From the NCBI GenBank assembly GCA_002104985.1, contig MCGO01000006.1, forward strand, positions 124,001 to 188,000: 64,000 bases of DNA, in the 5' to 3' direction. Positions 1 to 11,308 of this stretch are shown here, one piece after another. The position numbers and the translations under genes are program-made. The notes below the pieces were generated by a model that saw only the letters and a list, made by a program, of their open reading frames with translations, ran no database searches and was not told the DNA's origin. The stretch's first letter is position 1, and each line of letters opens with the position of its first letter. Source of the stretch: Rhizoclosmatium globosum. Lineage: Eukaryota; Chytridiomycota; Chytridiomycetes; Chytridiales; Chytriomycetaceae.

Positions 1-104
1 ACGAGGCGGCCCGGGTTTCTGGACACTCGTTTGGCACTCTGTCTCTCACTCACTCACTCCGCCTTTATCGGACATGGTTTCCTAACTTGTCTTGTCCGAA
101 TCAG

Positions 105-1250
105 TCCGTGGTAGTCGTCCTGGGAAACAGGTTATGCTCGCTGAACACGAAATCAGATACCTCTGCACAAAGGCAAGAGACATCTTCATCAGTCAGCCAA
201 TCTTGCTCGAACTGGAAGCTCCAATTAAAATATGTGGTGAGTCTGAAACCTACAGTCTCAGCTTTCTCGCTCATATTGCCCCTTGTGGAAAAGGTGATGT
301 CCATGGACAGTACTATGACCTCCTCCGCCTCTTTGAATACGGTGGCTTTCCTCCTGACTCAAACTACCTCTTTCTCGGAGATTACGTTGACAGAGGAAAA
401 CAGTCTCTCGAAACAATCTGCCTTCTCCTTGCCTACAAGATTAAGTACCCTGAAAACTTCTTTATCCTTCGCGGAAACCACGAATGTGCGAGTATCAACA
501 GAATTTATGGGTTCTATGACGAATGTTTGTATCAGAACTCATGGTTGTCAGTTCTAACCCAATTTAAATATATAGGCAAGCGGAGGTACAACATTAAGCT
601 TTGGAAAACCTTCACAGACTGCTTCAATTGCTTGCCAGTCTGTGCTTTGATTGACGAAAAGATTCTGTGTATGCACGGAGGACTCTCGCCTGACTTGAAC
701 TCGTTGGAACAGATTCGCAGAGTAATGAGACCGACAGATATTCCAGACACTGGTAAATCTTCATCTTTTACTTGTACACACCGCAAGGATTAATTTTGTT
801 CCAAAGGCTTGTTGTGCGATTTGCTCTGGTCGGATCCAGACAAGGAAACTTCCGGATGGGGAGAAAATGATAGAGGCGTATCTTTCACTTTTGGGCCAGA
901 TGTTGTTACTAGATTCTTGGAGAAACATGACTTGGATTTGATTTGTCGAGCACATCAGGTTGTTGAAGATGGATACGAGTTTTTTGCGAAGAGACAACTA
1001 GTCACCTTGTTTTCGGCGCCAAATTACTGCGGGGAGTTTGATAATGCGGGATCTATGATGAGTGTAGACGACACTTTGATGTGTTCTTTCCAAGTAAGTG
1101 ATTGTTTGATATTAGAGCCTGACGCGCTAACTGCCATAATAGATTCTAAAGCCGGCCGAAAAGAAGCAGAAGTTTGCCTATGGAGGAATCGGTTCTGGTC
1201 GTCCTATCACACCACCCAAGAAGAGCAAGAAGAAGAAGGAGATGCTTTAA
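105..1250 (+). CDS. GLC7: Serine/threonine protein phosphatase PP1 catalytic subunit, copy 1 (5' end missing)
   Basis: Metallophosphatase that removes phosphate from Ser/Thr under the control of regulatory subunits in nucleus and cytoplasm. Exons read 105-236, 294-524, 576-752, 807-1093 and 1143-1250, about 311 residues. The metal-binding signatures GDVHGQ, GDYVDRG and RGNHE are all present, as are the [11 protein letters not shown] loop and the LMCSFQ segment that follows it. It ends in a lysine-rich tail (SKKKKEML). The first visible exon begins inside a codon after a splice acceptor at 103-104, so the exon with the start codon lies in or before the first 100 bases; none could be fixed. Every intron position matches the paralogue downstream except one, which only this copy has (753-806). 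Identification is secure; only the 5' end is open. Confidence 0.93.
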
Positions 1251-1411
1251 ATAGACGCTCTCGTGGAATACCAAGGACTCATTTAATTATCTTAATTTAA
1301 TTGCACAATATTGTGAAAGAAAGCTTGTTTGAATCATTGATTGTTTTGTTGATCCAATTTCACACCTGTGTCTGCTACCTCCCTTCCTCCACAGTTTGAA
1401 TCATAAGCGCT

Positions 1412-2696
1412 ATGAGCACACAAGTCGCCCCTGGTCCGGCTGGTCCGACTGACCAACCCTTTGACGTTGACACCATCATCAACAAGCTCCTTTCAGGTGG
1501 GTGGCCTATCTGAAACTGTGATCCGCTTGCTCCCCCAACAGCCAGTCCGCCCATACCCTCCAGATGATTCAACCATCTAACTGAACATTGAAACAGTCAG
1601 AGGACTCCGACCCGGCAACAAAGTTCAGCTCCCTCAAAGCGAAGTAACATGGCTCTGTATGACTTCAAAAGAGATCTTCATGTCCCAACCATGTCTCTTG
1701 GAGCTGGAAGCCCCTATTCAAATCTGCGGTAATTGCCCTTTCGTTTTCGAGACACCGCCCATCTGACACTTACGTTATAGGCGACATCCACGGCCAATAC
1801 TATGACCTGCTACGACTCTTTGAATACGGAGGATTCCCTCCTAACGCAAACTATTTATTCCTGGGTGACTACGTTGATCGTGGAAAGCACTCCCTTGAAA
1901 CCATCTGCCTCCTCCTCGCTTACAAGATCAAGTACCCTGAAAACTTTTTCATTCTTCGTGGAAACCATGAATGCGCCAGTGTAAACAGAGTCTACGGATT
2001 CTACGATGAATGTGAGTGCATGCATGATGTTTCTCCCACGTTGATTTTTTTCTCACTCCCCAACCAACCAAAACTGACTCAAATGAATCAGGTAAACGAA
2101 GATACAACGTCAAAATGTGGAAGACGTTCGCAGATTGCTTCAACTGCCTCCCCGCCGCTGCAATCGTTGACGAAAAAATCTTTTGTATGCACGGTGGTCT
2201 CTCACCAGACCTCCAATCCATGGAACAAGTGCGAAGAATCCTTCGACCGACCGATATCGCGGACACGGGGCTCTTGTGTGATCTGTTGTGGTCTGACCCG
2301 TCTCATCAAGTGAACGGGTGGGGAGAGAGTGATCGTGGAGTTGGGTTCTTGTTTGGAGCGGATGTTGTGGAAAAGTTTTTGGAGAAGCATGATTTGGATT
2401 TGGTGTGTCGTGCGCATCAGGTTGTTGAGGATGGGTATGAGTTTTTTGCGAAGCGACAGTTGGTTACAGTATTTTCGGCGCCAAATTATTGCGGAGAGTT
2501 TGATAATGCTGGCGCTATGATGACTGTGGATGAGAACTTGATGTGTTCGTTCCAGGTTTGTGTCCTTGTGCTTATTGATTGTTTCATCTCAACCCTCAAT
2601 CATTCACAGATGCTGAAACCTCCTGAGAAGAAGAAGAAGCCAAAGACAAGAAAGTCAGAGACCCCTCCTCCAGCAAAGAAGGATGAGTTGTTGTGA
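1412..2696 (+). CDS. GLC7: Serine/threonine protein phosphatase PP1 catalytic subunit, copy 2
   Basis: Complete PP1 catalytic subunit of 332 residues. Exons are 1412-1496, 1597-1728, 1781-2011, 2092-2555 and 2610-2696. The N-terminus has a short Pro/Gly-rich leader before the PP1 segment [24 protein letters not shown] and RGNHE are intact, as is [11 protein letters not shown]. The tail is basic and unlike copy 1 ([20 protein letters not shown]), which is where PP1 isoforms normally differ. It lies 161 bp after copy 1 on the same strand and shares four intron positions with it, so the pair arose by tandem duplication; copy 2 lacks the fifth intron. Confidence 0.95.
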
Positions 2697-2750
2697 TTTT
2701 AGTTAGATTCATTGCCAAATAAATGCGAAGTATTTTCTCTTTCCATGCCT

Positions 2751-4220
2751 TCAATGTGAGTCTACATGTTTGAGTTTATTCAATTGCAGTGATGCGTCGT
2801 GTCGTCTCCGTCCCAAGTATAAATATAGAATGCATATTCCAAATGTGACCTTATATCCCAAACATTGATATGGAGGCTTCATCGTGTTGCCCATACCTTG
2901 AAAGTAGTCGAGCAACCACCCAGCTGTCGGCGTGGCAAATATCTGTTTGAAATTGGATAAAAGGTACATTATTAGAGAGATTCGCTACGAACCTGCGGTA
3001 AGACCATCGCAGAATGCCACAATGCAATATCTTTCGCTGCTTCCGCTTCTGAAGGTAAAACGTCCATCAACATGGCGAATTCCGCGGAAATAAATGGACC
3101 CAGGCCACAACCAAATAATCCTCCAATCACAAACGTTGCTGCAAACGATGTTGCAGTCTCGAGTAGGATACAAGTAGTTATCATAATAGCTGCAGCCGTA
3201 TAAACCACGATTTTACGTTTTTTGTGTGGAATGAACATTGAAGAGATCGGGGCTAAAACTAGCAATGGAATCAAGGCCATACTAACAGCTTGATACGCAG
3301 GAATATCAGTTTCTACACAATCACCAATCCAATATTGCAGGAATTGTTGAACGGTCGCGATTCCAAGTTGGAAGAGAAATCGCGAGACAAACACCAACCG
3401 GAAATCACGATGGGTTATAAGCGGCTTAACAAGATCCTTTGCAAATTGTTTCCAGTTAATTGGAGGGAGAGATTTTAGGTTTTCGCTGGATTCCTCCACG
3501 CAGCTGACGACTGTGATGTAACACGTTGTCCCAAGAATTCCAATGAGGAGGCCGTACATTCCAGTGATTCCAAGCGTTTCAATAAAGACACCACTGATTG
3601 CTCCAGCTAGATTTCCAGCCAGAGCCAGTGATCCCATCACCGCCGAAATACGTCCCTTCTGAGCTGGAGGAGACACATCCGCAATCAGTCCATTAAATGG
3701 CACGCTTGCAATAATCGCACTCAATGTCATGCATATATATCCAAACCCATAAAACTCCAGCGAGAAAGACCCTGACATCAAAAAGAGACTCGCTGAAAGC
3801 GTAACGCTTCCAATAACAATAAATATCCGCCGTTTCCCCAATCTCGAAGCATATCGGTCGTTCAATGCGCCGAATATCACAGCCAGAAACAAGTTAAGGA
3901 CCCCAGCAAAGAATGAGATCACGGCCAAGCCACCGCCCTTCTTGTCTGATCCAACGATTTGCTCAATCTGTTTCGGAACCACAACGATTGACATAACGAA
4001 CCAATAGAAGTTATATCTAAGCGGTTGTCAATAACCAGGCACGAAAGATGTGAACGGTAAGTTACCCAAACCAAAAGGCATTGATGCCCACCATTTCCCA
4101 AACCGTGAGTGACTTACTGGGCTTGATTGTATTCTTTGGATCTGAGTCCAAACTGCTCCGATCATTTGGGCCGATCAGGGACTCAAGTTGGACATCATCA
4201 CTTTGGTTTGTCGACTTCAT
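2751..4220 (-). CDS. Major facilitator superfamily transporter
   Basis: Polytopic membrane transporter of about 456 residues, substrate unknown. Exons on the minus strand are 4066-4220, 2993-4016 and 2751-2942, all with GT-AG junctions and matching phases. The protein starts with a hydrophilic head, then hydrophobic helices. The loop between helices 2 and 3 carries an MFS signature-like segment (GALNDRYASRLGKRR). The last exon supplies the final helix (ATPTAGWLLDYF and GYKVTFGICILYL). The intron phases rejoin helix 1 exactly across 4017-4065 (NAFWFG then YNFYWFVM). Its start lies 26 bp from the divergent secreted-protein gene. Family assignment is good; sugar, drug or nucleoside substrate cannot be told apart. 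Confidence 0.85.
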
Positions 4221-4246
4221 TCGTGATAGGAAACAATCTTTGAAAA

Positions 4247-5155
4247 ATGACCCGCCAACTCGCGTTCATTCTTCCTCTTCTTCTTTCTATTTCTTCCATA
4301 GTATTGGCGCAGCAGAATCCTAATACTTGGGTCGCGAGTGGACCAACGGATCCCAACTATTGCGGTGCCATAACATCAACTGCAGGGTCATGCAACTCAA
4401 CAATCGCCACATCATTTGGTGTGTACCTAGCCCGCTGAGAACTGTCACTGAACCATATATTCTATGTACAGCCAAAGGAACAACATCAGTCTTTTATATG
4501 CAAGTCATTCGAACAAACAAACAAGACTCCTCCAAAAATACTATTCAAACTGCAGCCTTCTATCCATTAGTAGATGAATATACAGAGCTCGTGGTTCCTC
4601 AGGCTACAGGTCCATATCTTTTTAGTTTGGCGCAAGATGCAACTTGGCAAGTGCGTGTTCAAATGGTGATGCTGTTCAACAATCAAATGTTTAAATCTCC
4701 GAGTATTGCGTACACTGGATTTGATCTCTCAGCCATTTGCGTGCCAGGTATGGAAGTCACGACATGAAGTTTGTTTTTTAATGGAGGAAAATAGCTCGCA
4801 CCCTTGTCATCAATCTCAATCTAGGTATATTTAAGTTTTTCTCTTTGGTCCTTTGGGTTTATACCTGTTTTAACAGCTTATCGTTAGGAAAACCGTTCTT
4901 GAATGGTGGAATAATGTGGGCACCAACAAACTGTGCTCTTTCTGCATGCTCCTGCCTTGAAAATATCTGTGCACAAGCATGTACAACTGATCTGGTACTT
5001 ACTGTTCGCCTGGCCTGGACAGGAACAGATGTAAACGGAGCTTCCTTAAGCAGCTACGGTTCGTGATTCTTACATTCATGACACCTTCCAATCCATCTGA
5101 TGTCTTTCTAATAGGTTCTGATATTTGGCATTTTCAAAATGCCCTCAGTGGATGA
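4247..5155 (+). CDS. Small secreted protein, unknown function
   Basis: The first 22 residues form a clear signal peptide (charged MTRQ, then a Leu/Ile run ending VLAQQ). The mature part is rich in Thr, Ser and Asn, with paired cysteines (PNYCG, GSCNS) and a Cys-rich stretch (CALSACSCLENICAQAC). Exon 1 ends at a GT donor near 4420 and rejoins in frame at about 4473. The next junction, between 4748 and about 4880, cannot be made to fit cleanly: reading straight from an acceptor near 4824 keeps the frame open, whereas the nicer acceptor at 4877 gives a stop. The last exon ends SDIWHFQNALSG at 5155. No family recognised. Confidence 0.6.
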
Positions 5156-5326
5156 GCTGTACTCCACACTCGCCTTCGCATCAATTACAAGACACGAAAC
5201 AGAATCATTCCCTATCCCATTAATGACAATAAATTGTGACAATCATTTCCTGCCTGGCAACACGATATAAAAGCGCAGCGTTTTCCTCGAAAATGCGAAA
5301 AGCGAAGACCCCCTTGACCAGATCCA

Positions 5327-6048
5327 ATGAGCGACGACGACGAACACTACCCTATCGGAGGAGCCGACGATGAAGACGTAGGATTACCTAAGAGTAAGTA
5401 GTAGTATAAGCTCTCCTTCCACAGAAATGTCTTGAAGTCGTTAGGCATCCTCCCAATCCCATCCTTCAACTAAAATATTCTAATTACCCGTGTTCCAACA
5501 GCAACCATCGCCAAAATCATTCAAGAACATCTTCCTCCCGACCTCTGGTGCGCGAAGGAAACTCGTGACCTAATCACTGACTGTTGTCTTGGTGAGTCCA
5601 ATATCAGTCAGTACCTGACCGTTTTTTGCTCATCCACTTATCCACAGAATTCGTCCATCTGATCTCATCTGAAGGTTAACACATTCAATGAACTTTAAGA
5701 AGGTCTAAATCTCATGTATTTGACAGCGAACGAAGTATGCGACAAAGAACAGAAAAAGACAATTACTGGTGACCACGTTTTAGCAGCGCTCAAGGTAGAC
5801 GTTTCCAATCCAGTGATAGAAAGTACTAAATTCTCTGTTTTCAGAGCTTGGGATTCGAAGATTATATTGCAGAAGCAAGTGAAGCCTTAGTTGATCACAA
5901 CAAACTATCAAAAGAACGCAGAAAGAGATCCACAAAGCTTGACAACTCGGGCATCAGCCCTGAAGAAAAATTACGCAGGCAAGAGGAGCTACTCGAACAG
6001 GCGAAACTCAGTATGATGAACGGAATGATGGGTGATGGGCCCCAATGA
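5327..6048 (+). CDS. NCB2: Negative cofactor 2 beta subunit (NC2-beta/Dr1), histone-fold protein
   Basis: Subunit of the NC2 complex, which binds TBP on promoter DNA and blocks TFIIA/TFIIB entry. Five exons (5327-5393, 5502-5591, 5648-5674, 5727-5794, 5845-6048) give 151 residues. After an acidic head comes the H2B-like histone fold: TTIAKIIQEHLPPD, CCLEFVHLISSEANEVC, then KKTITGDHVLAALKSLGF, which is the Dr1 signature. A basic coiled segment (LSKERRKRSTKL) follows. One exon is only 27 nt. The gene converges on COPA with 74 bp between stop codons. Confidence 0.92.
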
Positions 6049-6122
6049 ATAAATTAATCATATATCAAGCGTTTAATAGCTTTATTCTTCCTCCAATAAA
6101 ATTTAGAAGAAACTTGAGCCAC

Positions 6123-9100
6123 TTAACGACCATCGTTCATGCTCTTCAATCCGGTACCTGTAGCACCAACAGCAGAAACATTACAGACAACACAAAGCTG
6201 GCCCTTGTACTCTGGCTTGTACGATGCAGCACAGTATGGACATGCAACACTGGGGCTTCCACGGTAAATAGGAGTATACGAAGAAGCACAAATAACGAAG
6301 GGGTTGTGCTGGTTGTAGTCCAACGCAATTTCATCCGTCTGGTTGTTTTCACAAGCAGCAAGCAATTTACGCGCCTTCAGAGCCATGGCTTGAGAAGGTC
6401 CCATTTCAAGCAATCTGCGAGCAAATTGACAGGCAGTGTTGAAGTTCTTGTACTTGTACGCAGCAGTCATAGCAGAAGACAAGACAAGTTGCAAGTGCAA
6501 AGGTTGGAGTTGACAGTGTGTGAAGTAAGCAGCCAGTTCAATGGCACGCTTCGGCTCAGTGTTTGGATCACGACGGAACAGCTCCATCTTCAATCCAAGG
6601 ATATACTCACGAGCAACAGTCAAAAGTTGTTGAATTTCCTCAGTTTCAGCACGCTTGGAGGCAACAGTAAACAAAAGAGACTGAATGATGGTGATGAAAA
6701 GCTCCAAAGCTTGAGAGAACTTTCCACCAGCAGTAGCAGTATAGGCTTCTTGGAGCTTTGTAATCATGCTCGCCACGGAGAGAGCTTGGAAAGGGAACAT
6801 AGCCTTGGCTCCACGTGTCTCATCACCGCCAGCACGCTGGAGGGGAATCGAGAGTGGGTCAACAGAAGTGTTGCACGAGAGATAGACTTTGGAAGATTGG
6901 AAAACAGCCAAAAACAAGGGCTTGAGTGGAGCAAAGTTAACGGCTCCAACTTGACGGTTCAAAATCTAAAAGCAAATTAGACAACCGCGACCGACATACC
7001 AACTTTAACAAACCTGCATAGCTGTCTCGAAAGATCCAGCAGCGGCATGATCAGCAGCCAATTGTGAGTTGCGAACCCAGCTCTCGTTCAAAGATGGACC
7101 GGCAGCAGGAGCTGTGAAGGCCTCAGCAGCTTCTGAACCTCCAGCAGCAAAACCTGGACCTTCATCTGGAAGGTCGAGCTCGTCGTCAAGGTCCCAACCT
7201 TCGCCCTCTTCTCCGCCCAAATCGTCAGCAGCAGCAGCCGCAGCCTTCTTGGCTTGCTTGGGAGCAGCCCCAAAGCCGTCACCCTCCAAGTCCAAATCAT
7301 CGTCAGCATCCCAGTCACCAACATCTTCAAGAGCTGCAGCATCAAGAGGAACAGGTGCAGCAATTGAGCTTCCAACCTGCTCAGCTCCTCCTTGGAATCC
7401 GCCTTCGAAGAAACTACGAGCAACAGTCAACTTTGGCCAGTTCAAGTCAGATTGCTTCAAGATTGGAGCAGGTGGTTTCAACAACTCTCCGTTTTGTGGA
7501 ATCTGTGGTTCATACTCCAATCCAGATGACGCAAGAATGGAAGCCGCTTCTTCTTCCAAACCGTGAGTCTTAGCAGCAAGGTAAGCAAGAGGGGCTAAAT
7601 GAATCATAGTTAGGTAAAAGGAATTACAGAAACGATAACCCACATTGACCAACTTCCTTCAACAAACGAACTTGTTCTTCGACATCACCCAGGTACAACG
7701 AGTTGTGGTAACGGGACATGGCATCGCCACGGAGTTCTGCAATCTTGAGCATCTTCTTCAAGTTGTCAGTGTTTCCTGTAATCAAGTACAAGAATGACAA
7801 TCGATCGAAGTTCTTAACACGTTGGAAAGCACGCTCCAAGACCTTTTGGTCACCCTGACGAAGAGCTTCTTGTCCAAGCATATTCCAGCATTCATCACGA
7901 TCAAGAAGTTTGGCAGTTTCTTCAGCGACTTCAAGGTTACCGCATTGCAAAGCCAGCTCAAAGCGAGTTTTCGTTTCTTTGACGAAATGAAGAGCAACCT
8001 AACAGATTCGCCGCAACGTTAGTTGAGAATTGATTCAAAGGCAGAAAAATATACCTCAGGGTAACCCTTCTTCTGCAAGTAGGCAATAATGGATTGTCCC
8101 ACCAAGTTGGAGGTACGAATAATGTACAAGACTTCATCGTAGTTACGACGTACAAGAGCCAACTTGAATTTGTACTCAGATGGGTCAATGGTGATGACAC
8201 GAATCTTTCCATCACGATCCAAACAGTATAAGCTCTTTCCCTTCACCTTCGTCAAGTAGATTGGTTGCTCAACGGTACGAATGATACCAACGTCTCCTTG
8301 TGGAAGAGCGTACTTGATGTGGTTTTGAGTTGAGTAAATGAAAATTCCAGAATCGTCCCAAGCACCACTCTTGATTTTGATGGTCTCATGAATCAAGCAC
8401 TGTTGTTCAAGGTTCTTGTTGGCAATCACCAAAGCTGTATCGAATAATACATCAGCAAAACGATTTACAACTATTAAATACCATACCATTCTTGCTGAAC
8501 AAGGCAACCATAGACTGATCTGGTGACCAAACAGCATATCTGACACCAGTAATGTTCAACTCAGAAATGGTAGTTCTCAACTCCGTGTCAAACAAAACCA
8601 CAGACGTGGGTGTGACAAGAATCAGGTTCTTGGAGCCACCATAAAAGATATCATTCACGACACCTGGGGTTTTGAAGTTCTTGGTTGGTTGGTTCTGAAG
8701 ATCCTTGATGATAATCTGTTGGGTCTGCTTGTTCAAGACAGCGAAACGGTTACGTCCAACAAAAACAGCCGCTTGACCCTGGCCCTTTTTGATATCTCCA
8801 GATGCTTCACGGATTTCTGAGCTGGAATCCCTTGGAAGGTTGTAAAGTTCGTAGGTTCCTCCTTCATGATTCTGTTTGGATGGTTTGACGATTAGAATTA
8901 GAAACACAGCACACAAAGCTACGCACGGAGCAAACAAGAACAGAATGTTCAGCTGGATTGTATGACAAGGTTCTGGGTGGAGTAGTCAATGCAGCACCCT
9001 TCTTGATGGACAAGAGAGGAAGATCGTTGGATGAAGCAAAGTCATGCATTCTGACAACCTTGTCCTTGATGTAGAACAACTGATTCTGGTAAATGGACTG

Positions 9101-10377
9101 AGCTGGGCGTTCACGCTCCAACTTAAAGACAATGAAACCACTGTCATGCCCTGCAGCAAACAAGTTCAATTCTGGGTGTGCACAAAGAGCCCAAAACGGT
9201 CATGTTCTTGACGGAAAGTATGAAGACGCGTGCGCTTGTTCACATCCCAAACACTGATGGTTTTGTCTTCAGCTGCACTGATAACCAAGTCCTGGCGAGG
9301 ATGGAACAACACTCCATTGACATTGTTGTAGTGTCCACGGAGAGTGTCAACTTCCCAAGCTCTGGTTTCTGAATGGAATGGTTTAGGTTCAGACATGTAT
9401 AGAAACTAAATCGAACCATTGTATCTCCAGAGCTTAATCTGACGATCGTCGGATCCAGAAACAATCAATGGCAGGTTTGGGTGGAAAGATGCCCAGTTGA
9501 CTCCACGGTCGTGTCCTTCAAGAACGTATTTCACAATTACGTCTGTGTTTCCAAAAACATCAGGTTGTCCAGCTCCTGGTCCTCCTGGGCCATTTGGTCC
9601 GTGACGGTGCATGTCATCATACTGTCCTGGCTGAGGAGCAGCATGCTTTTTGCGGAGGCCTGGTGGGCGGGGAAACGAAAACGTCAGTTACCTGTCCAAC
9701 TATCCAATCAAAAGTACAACAACACCAACCAGAAATGTCCCAAATTCTGATAGTTTGATCCAATGAAGCAGAGACAACGAGATCCTCCTTTGGATGGAAC
9801 AGAGCACTCATAACATAGTAGGTGTGACCAGTGAGAGTAGCAATGCAGGTTCTAGACTGCCAGTTCCAGATGCGAATAGTCTGATCGTCAGAACAAGAAA
9901 TGATCCAAGGATGTTCGTGGTGGAAGGAAACGCCGCGAATGTAGTCCAAGTGACCCATCAGAGTGAAAAGACAGCGGCGCTGCTTCCAGTTCCACACCTT
10001 GATTTTGTAGTCATCCGCACCAGAGACAAAGAGCGGCTGCGTTGGATGGAAGGCCACTCCGCGCACAGGTCCTGCAAAACAACAAACCAATAAATACAAA
10101 GTCCCAGTTGATTCACGCGGCCCCACCTTCGTGCTCATCGAAGCGGTCGACCTGGGTCCCGATTTTGTAGTCCCAGAGCTGTAACGATCCGTTGTGGAGT
10201 CCAGAGAGAACCCAAGGACGCTTTGGGTGGAAGGACAACGCCTTCACGCGGTTCGACTAGAAACAAACCAGGTCAGTGCAATTCACATTAAAAGCGTGCA
10301 TTTGGAGTTTGCCGTTGAACTGTGAGAGATGCGGAAGGTGCCAGGGGACACACCTTTGTCTCGAATTTCGTGAGCAT
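6123..10377 (-). CDS. COPA: Coatomer subunit alpha (COPI coat, alpha-COP)
   Basis: Outer-coat subunit of COPI vesicles, which return cargo from Golgi to ER. Ten exons on the minus strand: 10354-10377, 10127-10256, 9730-10071, 9417-9659, 8927-9368, 8487-8871, 8055-8434, 7644-7998, 7014-7594 and 6123-6965. This yields about 1241 residues, close to the family norm. It begins [19 protein letters not shown], followed by WD40 repeats ([35 protein letters not shown]), an alpha-solenoid, an acidic/Ala linker and the C-terminal epsilon-COP-binding domain ending with CPYCAASY and CVVC. The frame breaks once, in exon 5 at the A-run 9193-9196 (plus strand), where one added base restores the conserved [19 protein letters not shown]. 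Confidence 0.95.
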
Positions 10378-10561
10378 TTTGGGGAGTTGCGAAAGTGACC
10401 AACACGTTGCACTTGACGGCTTGGATTTACAGCTGAGAGCAGAGAGCTACTGGTTGCATATATAGTGTATAAGAACAGTGATGAAAGTTTATTGATCTTC
10501 CAAAGCCAAAGGATCCCACACAAATAATCTCAAATTACACGAATACTGCAGAGCGATTAAT

Positions 10562-10866
10562 TTAGTTGTCGGACTTGGCAGCTCTCAAGGCAGCTAACAT
10601 ACAGATTGTTAGAAACACACTACGTTATTTCCAAACAAACTACTCACCCTGAGTTCCCTGCTTGGCGTAACGCTGGTTACGCAAGAACTTTGGGTCGACT
10701 CCCTTCAAGGATGGGTATCTGTTAGTCTTTGGCTTCTTGATACCGTTCTTGTGGGCCTTCTTGTTCTGGTTGTGGTTGGTGTGGTTCTTAGACTTGGCCT
10801 ATAACAAGATCCGTTCGTTTAGCATGATTCATCCCTTCGCTGATTCCAAATTGATTCGCGTACCAT
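10562..10866 (-). CDS. RPL29: 60S ribosomal protein eL29
   Basis: Small basic protein of the large ribosomal subunit, 61 residues. It starts [20 protein letters not shown], the eL29 signature, and continues with [17 protein letters not shown]. Three exons: 10864-10866, 10648-10798 and 10593-10562. The first coding exon is the ATG alone, with the intron donor directly after it. Early introns of this kind are common in ribosomal protein genes. It points away from the gene at 11309. Confidence 0.94.
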
Positions 10867-11308
10867 TTTGACTGATTATCGACAACAACAAAGAGGATCC
10901 AAGAATTTTGGTATGGTGTGAGTGAGGAAAGAGTTAGTGTGGTTGTTGAGAGTTTGACTGAAGGTTTGCTGGACGCGCAGAAGCCTCCATCAATACGAAG
11001 TTCGCAGATTAAGATTCGTTTCATGATTGCTGATGCGACGAAGGACGTGAGTAGTTTTCACTACTTCTGGAGGACATGTCCCTTTGAGCCCCAAATTCAT
11101 CCCATCATCGCCCCAAAGACCATCATCATCCAATGGATCATTACGACGCCCATTCAGACTGATGCATAGATATCATTCGCGGTGTCTCTGATGGATGATC
11201 GGCTACGGATGGACGGCAGGAGGGACATGTTACGTACATGCTTTGGGATAAAAATTTACACCGAACGGACCCCTTCCTTCTAGAAGGGCGGACCGTGGCT
11301 ACTCTCCA
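10867..11308. other. Intergenic region between eL29 and the divergent unknown gene
   Basis: About 440 bp between two divergent starts. It must hold both promoters. I see no TATA box or repeat that stands out. Open frames in it are short and lack protein-like composition. A stretch in frame with the start at 11309 stays open back to about 11252, so the true start of that gene could be slightly upstream or in an unseen 5' exon. Confidence 0.4.

Noticed and set aside
6045..6980. 311-residue plus-strand frame over the COPA last exon
   Set aside because: Antisense shadow of the well-supported coatomer C-terminal exon.
7069..7566. 165-residue Ser/Ala/Lys-rich plus-strand frame
   Set aside because: Antisense shadow of the acidic linker in COPA.
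9190..9200. Programmed ribosomal frameshifting in COPA and the other broken genes
   Set aside because: There is no shared slippery site or downstream structure, and the same type of loss hits many unrelated genes including histone H2A. Sequence error explains all of them more simply.
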